The notes under the pieces were generated by a model. It had not been told where the DNA came from, searched no databases, and worked only from the letters and a program-made list of their open reading frames with translations. A program made the position numbers and the translations under genes. From Streptosporangium sp. NBC_01495 (lineage in GTDB: Bacteria; Actinomycetota; Actinomycetes; Streptosporangiales; Streptosporangiaceae), in contig NZ_CP109430.1 of NCBI RefSeq assembly GCF_036250735.1, positions 10,354,001 through 10,418,000 on the forward strand: DNA of 64,000 nt, read 5' to 3'. Every line of letters starts with the position of its first letter. Position 1 is the first letter of the stretch. Positions 54,801-62,499 of the stretch are shown piece by piece.

Positions 54801-55395
54801 CCATGAGCTCCAGGAAGTAGTTCTCCTTACCGAACATGTCCTGGTAGGAGGCAGCGGCCGTGATCGCCTCGTCGTATTGACCGAGCCGCAGCCGGGTCTG
54901 AACCTCCCCTGAGGGGCAGCCCGTGGTCGCGACGATTCCGCTGGCATGCTCGGAGATCAGGTCCCGGTCCATCCGGGGCTTGCCGTAGTAGCCCTCAATG
55001 GATGCCAGGGAGGAGAGCCTGAACAGGTTCCGCAGTCCTTGAGCATCCTTCGCCCACATGGTCATGTGGGTGTACCGGCCGCCGCCGGAGACGTCCTTAC
55101 TGCCCTCTCCGTCGTCACTGACGGCGCGCTGCCCGCCAGGTCCCCAGAAGATCGGTTTCTTCACGAACCGGGAGGCGGGGGCGACGTATGCCTCGATGCC
55201 GATGATCGGCTTCACGGGAAATTTGGCCGCAACCTGCTGGAACTCATAGGCGCCGAACATGTTGCCGTGGTCGCTCATCGCGACAGCAGGCATGCCGAGC
55301 TGTTCAGCTTCGAAGATCAGGGGTTCGATCTTTGCCGCACCGTCGAGCATCGAATACTCAGTGTGAACATGCAGATGCACGAACGATTTGGTCAC
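51847..55395 (-). CDS. dnaE: DNA polymerase III alpha subunit (DnaE type), probably an accessory copy
   Basis: 1182 aa. The PHP domain starts SFVHLHVHTEYSMLDGAAKI with its His-x-His intact. The polymerase core has VGPGRGSATGSIVAYLT, PPDVDLDFDDRHRDRM (two catalytic Asp) and VKMDFLGLRNLGVIDHAI. Then RAMGKKKKSELDKQFEFFEK, a helix-hairpin-helix tail, an OB fold (TDVQVCGLITKVDKRVNKAG) and a C-terminal domain. GTG 55395 has AAGGGG upstream. It differs at the N-terminus from the housekeeping actinobacterial DnaE1 as I remember it, and it sits in an accessory block coupled to a zinc-ribbon gene. I therefore infer an extra copy, but cannot show that another dnaE exists. Confidence 0.92.
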   Translation of the reverse strand: MTKSFVHLHVHTEYSMLDGAAKIEPLIFEAEQLGMPAVAMSDHGNMFGAYEFQQVAAKFPVKPIIGIEAYVAPASRFVKKPIFWGPGGQRAVSDDGEGSKDVSGGGRYTHMTMWAKDAQGLRNLFRLSSLASIEGYYGKPRMDRDLISEHASGIVATTGCPSGEVQTRLRLGQYDEAITAAASYQDMFGKENYFLELMDHGIDIERQVRDGLLRLAKQLDIPLLATNDSHYVKEEHADAHDNLLCIGVGRNKDDPTRFRFNGAGYYVKSAAEMRELFKDLPEACDNTLVIAEMVGDYSEVFTYVDRMPQFDVPEGETQASWLRKECERGLRERYGDNPGQEVLDRLEIELGVITPLGFDSYFLVVADICRYARDNGIPVGPGRGSATGSIVAYLTRITELDPLEHGLLFERFLNPERISPPDVDLDFDDRHRDRMVRYVTDKYGEAYTAQVNTFGTIKAKAAVKDSSRILGYPFAVGERITKAMPPDVMGKGVPLEGMFDENHPRYSEAAELRAMYDSDPDVRKVIDTGRGIEGLIRGTGVHAAAVILSSAPLQDLIPLHRRDKDGVIITGFSYPQCEDMGLVKMDFLGLRNLGVIDHAIQIIREHRGVEISTETIPLDDAKTYELLARGDTLGVFQLDGGPMRSLLRLMAPTRFEDIAAVLALYRPGPMAANAHINYADRKNNRQDITPIHPELKDALEPILGTTYHLLVYQEQVMAVGRELAGYSLGGADLLRRAMGKKKKSELDKQFEFFEKGMKDNGYSNEAVKALWDVMLPFSGYAFNKSHTAGYGLVSVWTAYLKANYPAEYMSALLTSVGDDKDKAAVYLAECRKMGIKVLPPDVNESSLHFAPVDDTAIRFGLGAVRNVGADRVEAIIEARKTSGSFADFGDFLRKVPASVCHKRLIESLAKAGAFDSLGHHRRALMVVHEQAVDAILPVKRAEAHGQDSLFGGDDGGPDETFAVAIPEGEWDKKTLLAFEREMLGLYVSDHPLAGAERLLARNRSTTVMDLLENGQDRTDVQVCGLITKVDKRVNKAGKVWAIIIVEDMDSAVECLFFPKNYELYAPELREDSVVSVSGMASSRDGAISIFANDLTPIDVSGVTSDSGHPITITLREERVTPELVEELRNILKTHQGKVPVRIHLRRPSGKIMAMALPEFSVRAEPSFAADIKTLVGPEAIAL

Positions 55396-55656
55396 CTGTG
55401 CCCCTTTTCTACAGCTCGAACGCCGGTTTCCGGCCCCGAGCCTACGCCTTTCTGTCCGACGTCTCACACCCTCCACGCGAGCCTCACAGATGGGCATGAG
55501 TCGCACAACGCCCCTTGACAGCCACATGGTTTTGATCTGCTAAGGAGTAGGAAAAGCACCTTGACCTGCGGATATGCTGTCCCGTCTCTGATTGGCGGCG
55601 AGGCGGGCATATTGGTGAGGGGACTGGTCAAGGGGTGAGGGCGTAAGGTCCGCCCG

Positions 55657-56415
55657 TCAGACGGTCCTGGCCAGGGCGCGGGAGATGCCCAGGGCGGCGG
55701 CCTTGACGGCCGGGGCCAGCCGGGTGGGCTGGAAGCGGGCCAGCGGCACCGAGACGGACAGCGCGGCCACGGCCACGCCGCCGCCGAACACCGGGGCCGC
55801 GACGCAGGCACCGCCCAGCTGGGCCTCCTCCCGATCGTAGGCCAGCCCCGCCGCCTGGATCTGGCCGATGGCCTCCTCCAGGCGCCGGGGGTCGACGATC
55901 GAGTGTGGGGTCAACCGGCGCAGCGGGCGGCCGAGGACCTCGTCGATCAGGCCGGGCCCGGAGTAGGCGAGCAGGGCCTTGCCGATCCCGGTACAGGTGA
56001 GCGGGAGGCGCCCGCCGACGTGCGAGGGCAGGGCGAAGGTCTCCCGGCCGAGGATCCTCTCGACGTAGACGACGTCGAGGCCGTCGCGCACGCCCAGGTG
56101 GACGGTCTCGTGGGTCGCCTCGTGAAGGTCGTGCATGAAGGGCAGCGCCGCGTGTCCCAGGTCGCGCTCCAGGGGCACGATGCTCCCCAGTTCGAAGAGG
56201 CGGCGGCCGAGATGGTAGCCGTCCGGGCGGCGGGTGATCGCGCCGATCGCGGTCAGCTCGGTGAGCAGCCGGAAGGCGGTGGTCTTGGGCAGGTGGCAGC
56301 GCTCGGCGACGTCGGCCAGGCGCAGCGGTCCTCCCGTGGGACGGAACGCGTCGAGTACGAGCCAGGATTTCTCCAGCACGGACAGCCGGTCGGGGTTCCG
56401 TTTCACGGAACGCAT
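55657..56415 (-). CDS. IclR family regulator
   Basis: 252 aa. The N-terminal winged HTH (LSVLEKSWLVLDAFRPTGGP; LRLADVAERCHLPKTTAFRL) is followed by the IclR effector domain (LPLTCTGIGKALLAYSG, GLAYDREEAQLGGACVAAPV, AALSVSVPLARF). The family controls aromatic and organic-acid catabolism. A meta-cleavage operon starts 2.3 kb away, so control of that pathway is possible, but an SDR and a LysR lie between. ATG 56415. Confidence 0.93.
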   Translation of the reverse strand: MRSVKRNPDRLSVLEKSWLVLDAFRPTGGPLRLADVAERCHLPKTTAFRLLTELTAIGAITRRPDGYHLGRRLFELGSIVPLERDLGHAALPFMHDLHEATHETVHLGVRDGLDVVYVERILGRETFALPSHVGGRLPLTCTGIGKALLAYSGPGLIDEVLGRPLRRLTPHSIVDPRRLEEAIGQIQAAGLAYDREEAQLGGACVAAPVFGGGVAVAALSVSVPLARFQPTRLAPAVKAAALGISRALARTV

Positions 56416-56445
56416 TCTTGCCGACGAGCCGCTCGCGACTCCATA

Positions 56446-56481
56446 CCCCCAGCACCCCCAGCACCCCCAGCACCCCCAGCG
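56446..56481. repeat. 9-bp tandem repeat, four units
   Basis: Four units of CCCCCAGCA (the last ends in G) lie just upstream of the IclR start. A short duplicated CCCTGGTACCCGTACGGC segment follows near 56538. Confidence 0.85.
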
Positions 56482-56656
56482 CCGCCGGTGACTCTGAGCG
56501 TGCCACCTGGTACCCGTCGCCGCCGATGGCCTTTGAGCGCCCCTGGTACCCGTACGGCCCCTGGTACCCGTACGTCGCGGGGGGCCGGGCGTGCCGTCCG
56601 GACGCGCCGTCTCGCCGGCGTCGTCCGGGCGCTCGCCTCGGAGCGCCCATCGGTCA

Positions 56657-57433
56657 CTACACCGACTTCGTCGAGCCGCCGTCGACGACCAGGTCTATTC
56701 CGGTGATGTACGAAGCGTCGTCGGACACCAGGAACGAGATGGCCGAGGCGACCTCGGCGGCATGTCCGGGGCGCCCGAGACTGATCCTCCGCTCAGAGCG
56801 GACGAACTTCTGGACGGCCTCCTCGCGAGGAAGGCCGAGACGGGCCGAGAGATCGTCCACGAACCCGCCGGGCTGATCCCACAGCGGGGTGCGGATGGAC
56901 CCCGGCGACACCGAGTTGATTCTCACGCCGTGCGGGCCGAACTCCTCCGCCAGCGTCTTCGCCAGCGTCACCAGGCCGGCCTTCGTGACGGCGTAGTCGA
57001 CGAAGTACGGGTCGGGAGTCCGGCCCGTGGTCGACGCGACGAACACCACCGAGCCGCGCTGTGACGCCTTCAGCGAGGGAAGAGCGGCTCGGGAGACGCG
57101 CACCGCGCTCATGACGTTGACGCTCCACGTCGTCGCCCAGTCGTCGTCGGTCGTGCCCACGAACGAGGGCCGCGTGGGTGCGATGCCGACGTTGTTGACG
57201 AGGATGTCGAGCCGGCCGAAACGGTCCAGCGTGGCGCCGACCAGAGTCGTTCCCGCCTCGGGGTCGGTCAGGTCGAGGTCCACGTGGTGGAGCTCCGGCG
57301 GGTGGTCGGCGGCCCGCATCAGATCGCCGGAGACCACGTACGCGCCATCGGCGATCAGCCGCCGTACGGTGGCCTCACCGATTCCCGACGAACCTCCGGT
57401 CACCACCGCGATCATCCCGCTGAGATCGGTCAC
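56657..57433 (-). CDS. Short-chain dehydrogenase/reductase
   Basis: 258 aa classical SDR. The cofactor loop is IAVVTGGSSGIGEATV, then LDILVNNVGIAP (NNxG), the catalytic Ser in SVVFVASTTG and the Tyr/Lys pair in FVDYAVTKAGLV, ending in SYITGIDLVVDGGS. The acid after the second strand (SGDLMRAADH) indicates NAD rather than NADP. GTG 57433 is placed six bases after GAGGAG; GTG 57436 is the alternative. It diverges from a LysR gene, the usual layout for a regulated catabolic dehydrogenase. The substrate is unknown. Confidence 0.92.
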   Translation of the reverse strand: MTDLSGMIAVVTGGSSGIGEATVRRLIADGAYVVSGDLMRAADHPPELHHVDLDLTDPEAGTTLVGATLDRFGRLDILVNNVGIAPTRPSFVGTTDDDWATTWSVNVMSAVRVSRAALPSLKASQRGSVVFVASTTGRTPDPYFVDYAVTKAGLVTLAKTLAEEFGPHGVRINSVSPGSIRTPLWDQPGGFVDDLSARLGLPREEAVQKFVRSERRISLGRPGHAAEVASAISFLVSDDASYITGIDLVVDGGSTKSV

Positions 57434-57560
57434 CACGCACTCCTCGCATCTCGGTGGCCTTCCATGAGTGGCCGTCCAAGCCGACACTTCGAGCATCCAG
57501 CACGACGCGGGTCAATGGCGGCCTCGGGCCATTCCCCTTGCGTGTGAAGGCATGTCCATG

Positions 57561-57573
57561 TTGCTATAGCCAA
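57561..57573. promoter_or_regulatory. Possible LysR (T-N11-A) site
   Basis: TTGCTATAGCCAA, a partly palindromic T-N11-A sequence in the SDR-LysR divergent gap. Two nearby copies of AAGGCATGT (57548 and 57607) flank it. Confidence 0.45.
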
Positions 57574-57634
57574 AGTTGGTGCTATTTATCACGTGACATG
57601 TTCATAAAGGCATGTTCGGACTACGATCGATCGC

Positions 57635-58591
57635 ATGCACATCCCCAAGCTGCTCGATGGAAGGCTCAAGCTGCGGCATCTTGTCCTGGTCGACGTACTG
57701 AGCACTCAGGGCACCGTGATCGGCGCGGCCAGAGAGCTGCACGTGACCCAGCCCGTCGTCACACGCAGCCTTCAAGATCTTGAGCAGGTCCTTGGCGTCG
57801 TCCTTTACAACCGGGGTCCCCGCGGGCTCACCCCCACCGACTTCGGCGTCGCCTTCACGTCGCACGCGCGCACCGTGCTCTCGCAGCTCTCCCAGGCGGC
57901 ACGCCATATCGCCGAGATCGCCGACGCGGAACGCGGGACCGTGGTCGTGGGGACCCACCTCACCGGGTCGAACCTGCTGATCCCCCGGGCGATCGCGGCG
58001 CTCAAGGCCGAACGCCCGCTGGTGACCGTGGTCGTGCGCGAGGGCGGGACGGACATGCTGCTGGCCGAGCTCGAGTCGGGACGGCTTGACATCATCGTCG
58101 GCCGCCTCACCTCGCCGTCGGACGAAAGGCTCGTGCGCCGCACGCTGTACCAGGAGTCGGTACGTGTCGTGGTCGGCGCACAGCACCCTCTGGCCCGGCG
58201 GGCCGACGTCCAGCTGGAAGATCTCGCCGAGTATCCCTGGATCCTGCCCGGGGTCGAGACGGTGCTCCGGCGTGAGCTCGAAACCTACTTTCTTGAGAAC
58301 GAATTCGAGCTCCCGCAGAACAGGGTGGAGGCGACGTCGTTCCTCACGGTGCGGCAGCTTCTCCTGGAGACTCACAACATCGCGGTGATGCCGGACCTCA
58401 TCGCGCGAGAGGATCCGCGGATCTCGACGCTCCCCATCTCCCTGAAGCGCATCGGACACAGCGTCGGGCTCACGCTCCAGGCCGACCGCCGCCTCAATCC
58501 CGCGACGGCCGCGTTGGTCGACACCCTTCGCCGCACGGCACGCGACCTCTCCATGCCGTCTACCGGCCCGATCTCGCCGCCCCGCGACTGA
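57635..58591 (+). CDS. LysR family regulator
   Basis: 318 aa. The N-terminal HTH (LRHLVLVDVLSTQGTVIGAA; RELHVTQPVVTRSLQDLEQV) is followed by a periplasmic-binding-like effector domain (GTVVVGTHLTGSNLLIPRAI; VVVGAQHPLARRADVQLEDL). The N-terminal KLRHL start and RGPRGLTPTDFG resemble the GbpR/PcaQ group that governs aromatic catabolism. It diverges from the SDR gene and converges on the 3-hydroxyanthranilate operon, so it may control either. Confidence 0.93.
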   Translation: MHIPKLLDGRLKLRHLVLVDVLSTQGTVIGAARELHVTQPVVTRSLQDLEQVLGVVLYNRGPRGLTPTDFGVAFTSHARTVLSQLSQAARHIAEIADAERGTVVVGTHLTGSNLLIPRAIAALKAERPLVTVVVREGGTDMLLAELESGRLDIIVGRLTSPSDERLVRRTLYQESVRVVVGAQHPLARRADVQLEDLAEYPWILPGVETVLRRELETYFLENEFELPQNRVEATSFLTVRQLLLETHNIAVMPDLIAREDPRISTLPISLKRIGHSVGLTLQADRRLNPATAALVDTLRRTARDLSMPSTGPISPPRD

Positions 58592-58685
58592 GGCGCCGGG
58601 GTCGCCGACGCGATGAGCCGAGGCGGCGGCGGATCGGACATCCCTCTCGCCGTCATGACAGTGAGTGATCAGAACACGGCGAAGC

Positions 58686-59690
58686 TCATCTCGTCACACG
58701 CTCCAAACCCAGGAAGGTCTCGGCGTTCCCGCGGAGGATCGCCTGGCGCCCGGCCTCCCCGAGGTCGGGGCTGGAGTGCACCACGCGGCCCGCCGGACGC
58801 TCGCCCAGGGGATACGGGTAGTCGCTGCCGAGCAGCACACGGTCGACGCCGATCGTGTCCACCAGCAGTCGCAGCGCCCGGTGGTCGAAGACCACCGAGT
58901 CGGTGTAGAAGCGACCGAGATAGTGCGACGGCGGGTGCTCGGACGTTCCGATGACGTCGTGGCGCTGGTGCCACGCGTTGTCCATGCGCCCGACCCAGAA
59001 CGCGAAGGAGCCACCTCCGTGAGCGAAGCAGATCCGCAGACCGGGATCGATACGGTCGAACACGCCACCGAGGATCATGGCGAGGATCGACAGGTGTGTC
59101 TCGGCGGGCATTCCCGTCAGCCACTGCGCCATCCACCGTTCGAGCCGCGGTGACTTCGCCATGTCCCAGGGGTGGACGAACACGGGAACGTTCAACGAGG
59201 CCGCGTGCTGCAGGAACGTCACGATGCCCGCGCTGTCCAGGTCTCGATCGCCCACGTGGTTGCCGATCTCGACCCCCCGATGACCGTTCGCGATCGACCG
59301 TTCGAGCTCGCGGCAGGCCGCGTCCGGGTCCTGGAGCGGCACCTGGCAGAACGGCAGGAGCCTCTCGGGAGCGGGCGCGCAGATTTCGAGCGCCAGATCG
59401 TTGAAGATCGCCGAGATCTTGGCGGCCTGGCCGGGGGACTGGCCGTACGAGAAGAACGCGGGCGTCGGCGAGAGGACCTGGGTGTCCACGCCGTCGGCGT
59501 CCATCTCGCCGATTCGCACCTCGGCGTCCCAGCAGTTGTCGTGGATGGCACGGAACTCCGACGAGCCCATCATGATCATGGCGTCGCGCTCCGAGTCGAT
59601 GCGCAGCCATGGGAGGGATTCGCTCACCGATCCGAGATCGGGCCAGCCACGGGGAACGTAGTGCGTGTGCACGTCGATAGAACCGCTCAT
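58686..59690 (-). CDS. nbaD: 2-Amino-3-carboxymuconate-6-semialdehyde decarboxylase (ACMSD)
   Basis: 334 aa amidohydrolase-fold decarboxylase. The zinc ligands are present: His8 and His10 (IDVHTHYVP), His173 (FVHPWDMAKS) and Asp290 (LLGSDYPYPLG). The catalytic His224 (CFAHGGGSF) and the substrate Arg47 and Arg235 match the Pseudomonas ACMSD pattern with a small offset. It removes CO2 from the product of the adjacent dioxygenase to give 2-aminomuconic semialdehyde. ATG 59690; 10 nt after the dioxygenase gene. It is the last gene of the operon. Confidence 0.9.
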   Translation of the reverse strand: MSGSIDVHTHYVPRGWPDLGSVSESLPWLRIDSERDAMIMMGSSEFRAIHDNCWDAEVRIGEMDADGVDTQVLSPTPAFFSYGQSPGQAAKISAIFNDLALEICAPAPERLLPFCQVPLQDPDAACRELERSIANGHRGVEIGNHVGDRDLDSAGIVTFLQHAASLNVPVFVHPWDMAKSPRLERWMAQWLTGMPAETHLSILAMILGGVFDRIDPGLRICFAHGGGSFAFWVGRMDNAWHQRHDVIGTSEHPPSHYLGRFYTDSVVFDHRALRLLVDTIGVDRVLLGSDYPYPLGERPAGRVVHSSPDLGEAGRQAILRGNAETFLGLERVTR

Positions 59691-59700
59691 GGTCGCGACC

Positions 59701-60228
59701 TCAGCCTTTGCCGGGGTGCACGGCTCCACAGGTGTCACATGTCCGGCCGTCCTCGCTCTCGTAGAACTCCTTGAACACGGCGGGGAGGTCCTTGACGATG
59801 TCACGCACCTGAAGCTCCACCTCGTGGACGAGGCCGGCACAGTTGGGGCAGTACCACTGGAACTTCTCCAGCGTCCCCTCCTCGCGGATCCGCTCGATGA
59901 CCAGTCCGATGGAGCCTTCCTGCGGTCGCTGGGGCGAGTGCGGCAGGTTGCCGGGAAGGAGCCACACCTCGCCCTCCCTGATGTGGATCGTCCGCGGGCC
60001 GTCAGACGTCATGAGATCGACATGCATGTCGCCCTTGAGCTGGTAGAACCACTCCTCGTATGGATCGACGTGGAAGTCGGTTCGCTGGTTCGGGCCGCCC
60101 ACGACCTGGACGATGAAGTCCGTACCGGTCTGGATCGTCCGGTTGTTCACCGGCGGCTTCAGCAGGTGTTCGTGCTCACTGATCCACGAGGCGAAGTTGA
60201 TCGGTGCCGGGACGAGCGAGTTCGTCAC
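59701..60228 (-). CDS. nbaC: 3-Hydroxyanthranilate 3,4-dioxygenase
   Basis: 175 aa cupin. The Fe(II) ligands His53, Glu59 and His97 and the substrate-binding Arg49, Arg101 and Glu112 are all present, each at +2 relative to the Cupriavidus enzyme as I know it. The C-terminal rubredoxin-like iron site has Cys127/Cys130 (YCPNC) and Cys164/Cys167 (TCDTC), typical of bacterial HAO. It opens the ring of 3-hydroxyanthranilate to 2-amino-3-carboxymuconate semialdehyde. GTG 60228 overlaps the stop of the RidA-type gene by 4 nt. Confidence 0.95.
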   Translation of the reverse strand: MTNSLVPAPINFASWISEHEHLLKPPVNNRTIQTGTDFIVQVVGGPNQRTDFHVDPYEEWFYQLKGDMHVDLMTSDGPRTIHIREGEVWLLPGNLPHSPQRPQEGSIGLVIERIREEGTLEKFQWYCPNCAGLVHEVELQVRDIVKDLPAVFKEFYESEDGRTCDTCGAVHPGKG

Positions 60229-60680
60229 GTGCGTTCTCCTTGGTCTGGTGCGTGCGTGTGTGGGTTGCGGGCGATGACCTGCATCTCGATCAGCAGGTGG
60301 GGGTGTGGGAGCTGATGGACCGCGACGGTCGTCCGTGTCGGGCCGTCCTCGTCGAAGAACTCGGCGTAGACCTCGTTGAACCCGCCGAAGTCGTTCATGG
60401 ACGTGAGGTAGGCGGTCACCTGGAGCACGTCCGACAGGTGCCCCCCGACCTCGCCGAGTATGCGCCCGATGTTCTCGATGACCGCACGGGTCTGAACGCG
60501 GATGTCGAGGTCGGTGGTGCCGAGCTCGTCGACCTCGACGCCGGCGAAGGTGTTGTCGGGCCGTCGCGAGCTCGTCCCGGACACGAACACCAGGTCGCCC
60601 GCGACCTTCACGTGCGGGAACCTGCCGCGGGGACGCGCGAGCCCGTCGATCGTGCGGCTGCCGTCGTGCCGATCCGTCAT
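60225..60680 (-). CDS. nbaF: RidA family protein, probable 2-aminomuconate deaminase
   Basis: 151 aa of the YjgF/YER057c/UK114 (Rid) family: VAGDLVFVSGTSSR, NIGRILGEVGGHLSDVLQVT and PTRTTVAVHQLPHPHLLIEM. In the 2-nitrobenzoate/3-hydroxyanthranilate pathway the deaminase NbaF/AmnE belongs to this family and converts 2-aminomuconate to 4-oxalocrotonate. Its place between dioxygenase and decarboxylase genes supports that role rather than generic enamine hydrolysis. ATG 60680 overlaps the upstream stop (ATGA). Confidence 0.85.
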   Translation of the reverse strand: MTDRHDGSRTIDGLARPRGRFPHVKVAGDLVFVSGTSSRRPDNTFAGVEVDELGTTDLDIRVQTRAVIENIGRILGEVGGHLSDVLQVTAYLTSMNDFGGFNEVYAEFFDEDGPTRTTVAVHQLPHPHLLIEMQVIARNPHTHAPDQGERT

Positions 60681-61483
60681 GACGCGCCGCCCCCGTTCCG
60701 GCCCGGGACCACCCTCACCGACACCCGGCCCAGGCCCGACACCTGCGCGGTGACGGTGCCCCCGGTGCCCCCGGTGAGCGGCACCGCCGCGGTCGCCGCT
60801 CCGGCGAGGACGACGTCGCCCGCGCGAATCGGGATCGAGTGGCGGCGGGAGATCTCGGCGAGCAGACGCAGACCGCGGATCGGATCTCCGAGGATGGCCC
60901 CCGTGGTCCCGACCGAGACGGTCCGAGGTCCGAGGTCCATCCGCACCGCCAGGTTGTCGAGTGGCCGTACGGCGGTCCACGGACCGATGACGAACGCCGC
61001 CGCGGACGTGTTGTCGGCGATCACGTCCGCGTACGAGAACCGGAAGTCCCGGTAGCGCGAGTCGATGATCTCCAAGGCCGGGGCCACGGCGTCCACCGCG
61101 GTCGCGATGGAGGTCCGCGGGTCGTCCAGGTCGACGTCCCGGGCGATCCTGAAGGCGACCTCGGGCTCCACTCTCGGATGGATCAGACCACCGAGGTCGA
61201 GCTCACCACCGTCGGGGACGTCCATCGCGTCGGTGAGCTGCCCGACGATGACCTCGTGGACGCCCATCTGGCGCATCTTCGCCCGGCTCGTGAAACCGAG
61301 CTTGAGACCGATCGGCCTTTCCCCGCGTGAGTGGCGGCGTGACATGAGATGTCGCTGGACCCGGTACGCGCTCGCGACGTCCCAGTCCTCGCCTCCCGAC
61401 CGGCCGGTGACCGCGTGCGCCGACGTCTGGGCGTCGTCCAGCTCGTGCGCGAGTTCCACCACCTCGCCGTCCGTCAGGCTCAT
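60677..61483 (-). CDS. nbaG: 4-Oxalocrotonate decarboxylase / hydratase-family protein
   Basis: 268 aa of the MhpD/DmpH group (FAH fold). GLKLGFTSRAKMRQMGVHEV, the metal-binding VEPEVAFRIARDVD (E-x-E), PALEIIDSRYRDFRFSYADV and ADNTSAAAFVIG are visible. Decarboxylases (DmpH/NbaG) and hydratases (DmpE/NbaH) are homologous; a second family member lies at the right edge. I assign this one as decarboxylase because of its longer N-terminus and the other copy as hydratase. The two could be reversed. ATG 61483 overlaps the aldolase stop. Confidence 0.82.
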   Translation of the reverse strand: MSLTDGEVVELAHELDDAQTSAHAVTGRSGGEDWDVASAYRVQRHLMSRRHSRGERPIGLKLGFTSRAKMRQMGVHEVIVGQLTDAMDVPDGGELDLGGLIHPRVEPEVAFRIARDVDLDDPRTSIATAVDAVAPALEIIDSRYRDFRFSYADVIADNTSAAAFVIGPWTAVRPLDNLAVRMDLGPRTVSVGTTGAILGDPIRGLRLLAEISRRHSIPIRAGDVVLAGAATAAVPLTGGTGGTVTAQVSGLGRVSVRVVPGRNGGGAS

Positions 61484-62499
61484 CGGTCGCCCTCCTGTCC
61501 GGCGGCGACGAGGTCGAGGGCGATGTCCGGGATCATGTCCTCCTGGCCGCCGACGAGCCGGCGGCGGCCGACCTCCATCAGGATGCTGCGCACGTCGAGG
61601 CCGTACTTCTCGGCCGCTCGTCCGGCATGGAGCAGGAAACTGGAGTAGACCCCCGCGTACCCCAGGGTCAGCGTCTCGCGGTCCACCCTGACGGGACGGG
61701 TGCGGAGCGGGCGGACGATGTCGTCGGCGGCGTCCTGAAGGGCGAAGAGGTCGCATCCGTGCTCCCAGCCCAGCAGATCGGCCACCGCCACGAAGGGCTC
61801 CGCGGGACAGTTGCCCGCGCCGGCGCCCTGTCCGGCCAGCGCCACGTCGACGCGTACCGCTCCGTGTTCGACGGCCGTCACGCTGTTCGCCACCGAGAGC
61901 GAGAGATTCTCGTGCGCGTGGATCCCGATCTCGGTCCGCGGGTCGAGCACGTCACGGTAGGCGCTGACGCGTTCGGCGACGTCACGGCCGGTCAGACGTC
62001 CCCCCGAGTCCGTGACGTAAACGCAGTTGGCGCCGTACGACTCCATGAGCGCGGCCTGCGCCGCGAGTTTCGCGGGATCGACCATGTGACTGAGCATGAG
62101 GAATCCGGAGACGTCCATGTCGTGGGACCGGGCCCAGTCGATGTGCTGCGCCGCGATGTCGGCCTCGGTGCAGTGGGTCGCGACCCTGACGCTGGTGACG
62201 CCGTGCCGGTGCGCTCGCTCCAGGTCCTTGACCGTGCCGATCCCCGGGATGAGGAGGGTCGTGAGCCTGGCACGTCGCAGCACCTCGGCCGCCGCGTCGA
62301 TCCACTCAAGGTCCGAATGGGCGCCGAATCCGTAGTTCGCGCTCGATCCACCGAGGCCGTCGCCGTGCGCCACCTCGATGGCGTCGACCCCCGCCGCGTC
62401 GACGGCCATCGCGATCCGGCGCACGTGTTCGGTCGTGTACGAGTGCCCCATCGCGTGCATTCCGTCACGCAGAGTCACGTCCTGGATGTAGAGCTTCAC
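61480..62499 (-). CDS. nbaI: 4-Hydroxy-2-oxovalerate aldolase
   Basis: 339 aa DRE-TIM metallolyase (DmpG/BphI/MhpE). DVTLRDGMHAMGHSYT holds the D-x-R motif and catalytic His. YVTDSGGRLTGRDV, IGIHAHENLSLSVANSVTAV (metal His pair) and LAGQGAGAGNCPAEPFVAVA follow. A C-terminal helical domain docks the dehydrogenase partner and channels acetaldehyde. It splits 4-hydroxy-2-oxovalerate into pyruvate and acetaldehyde. Both ends overlap neighbours by 4 nt. Confidence 0.96.
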   Translation of the reverse strand: MKLYIQDVTLRDGMHAMGHSYTTEHVRRIAMAVDAAGVDAIEVAHGDGLGGSSANYGFGAHSDLEWIDAAAEVLRRARLTTLLIPGIGTVKDLERAHRHGVTSVRVATHCTEADIAAQHIDWARSHDMDVSGFLMLSHMVDPAKLAAQAALMESYGANCVYVTDSGGRLTGRDVAERVSAYRDVLDPRTEIGIHAHENLSLSVANSVTAVEHGAVRVDVALAGQGAGAGNCPAEPFVAVADLLGWEHGCDLFALQDAADDIVRPLRTRPVRVDRETLTLGYAGVYSSFLLHAGRAAEKYGLDVRSILMEVGRRRLVGGQEDMIPDIALDLVAAGQEGDR

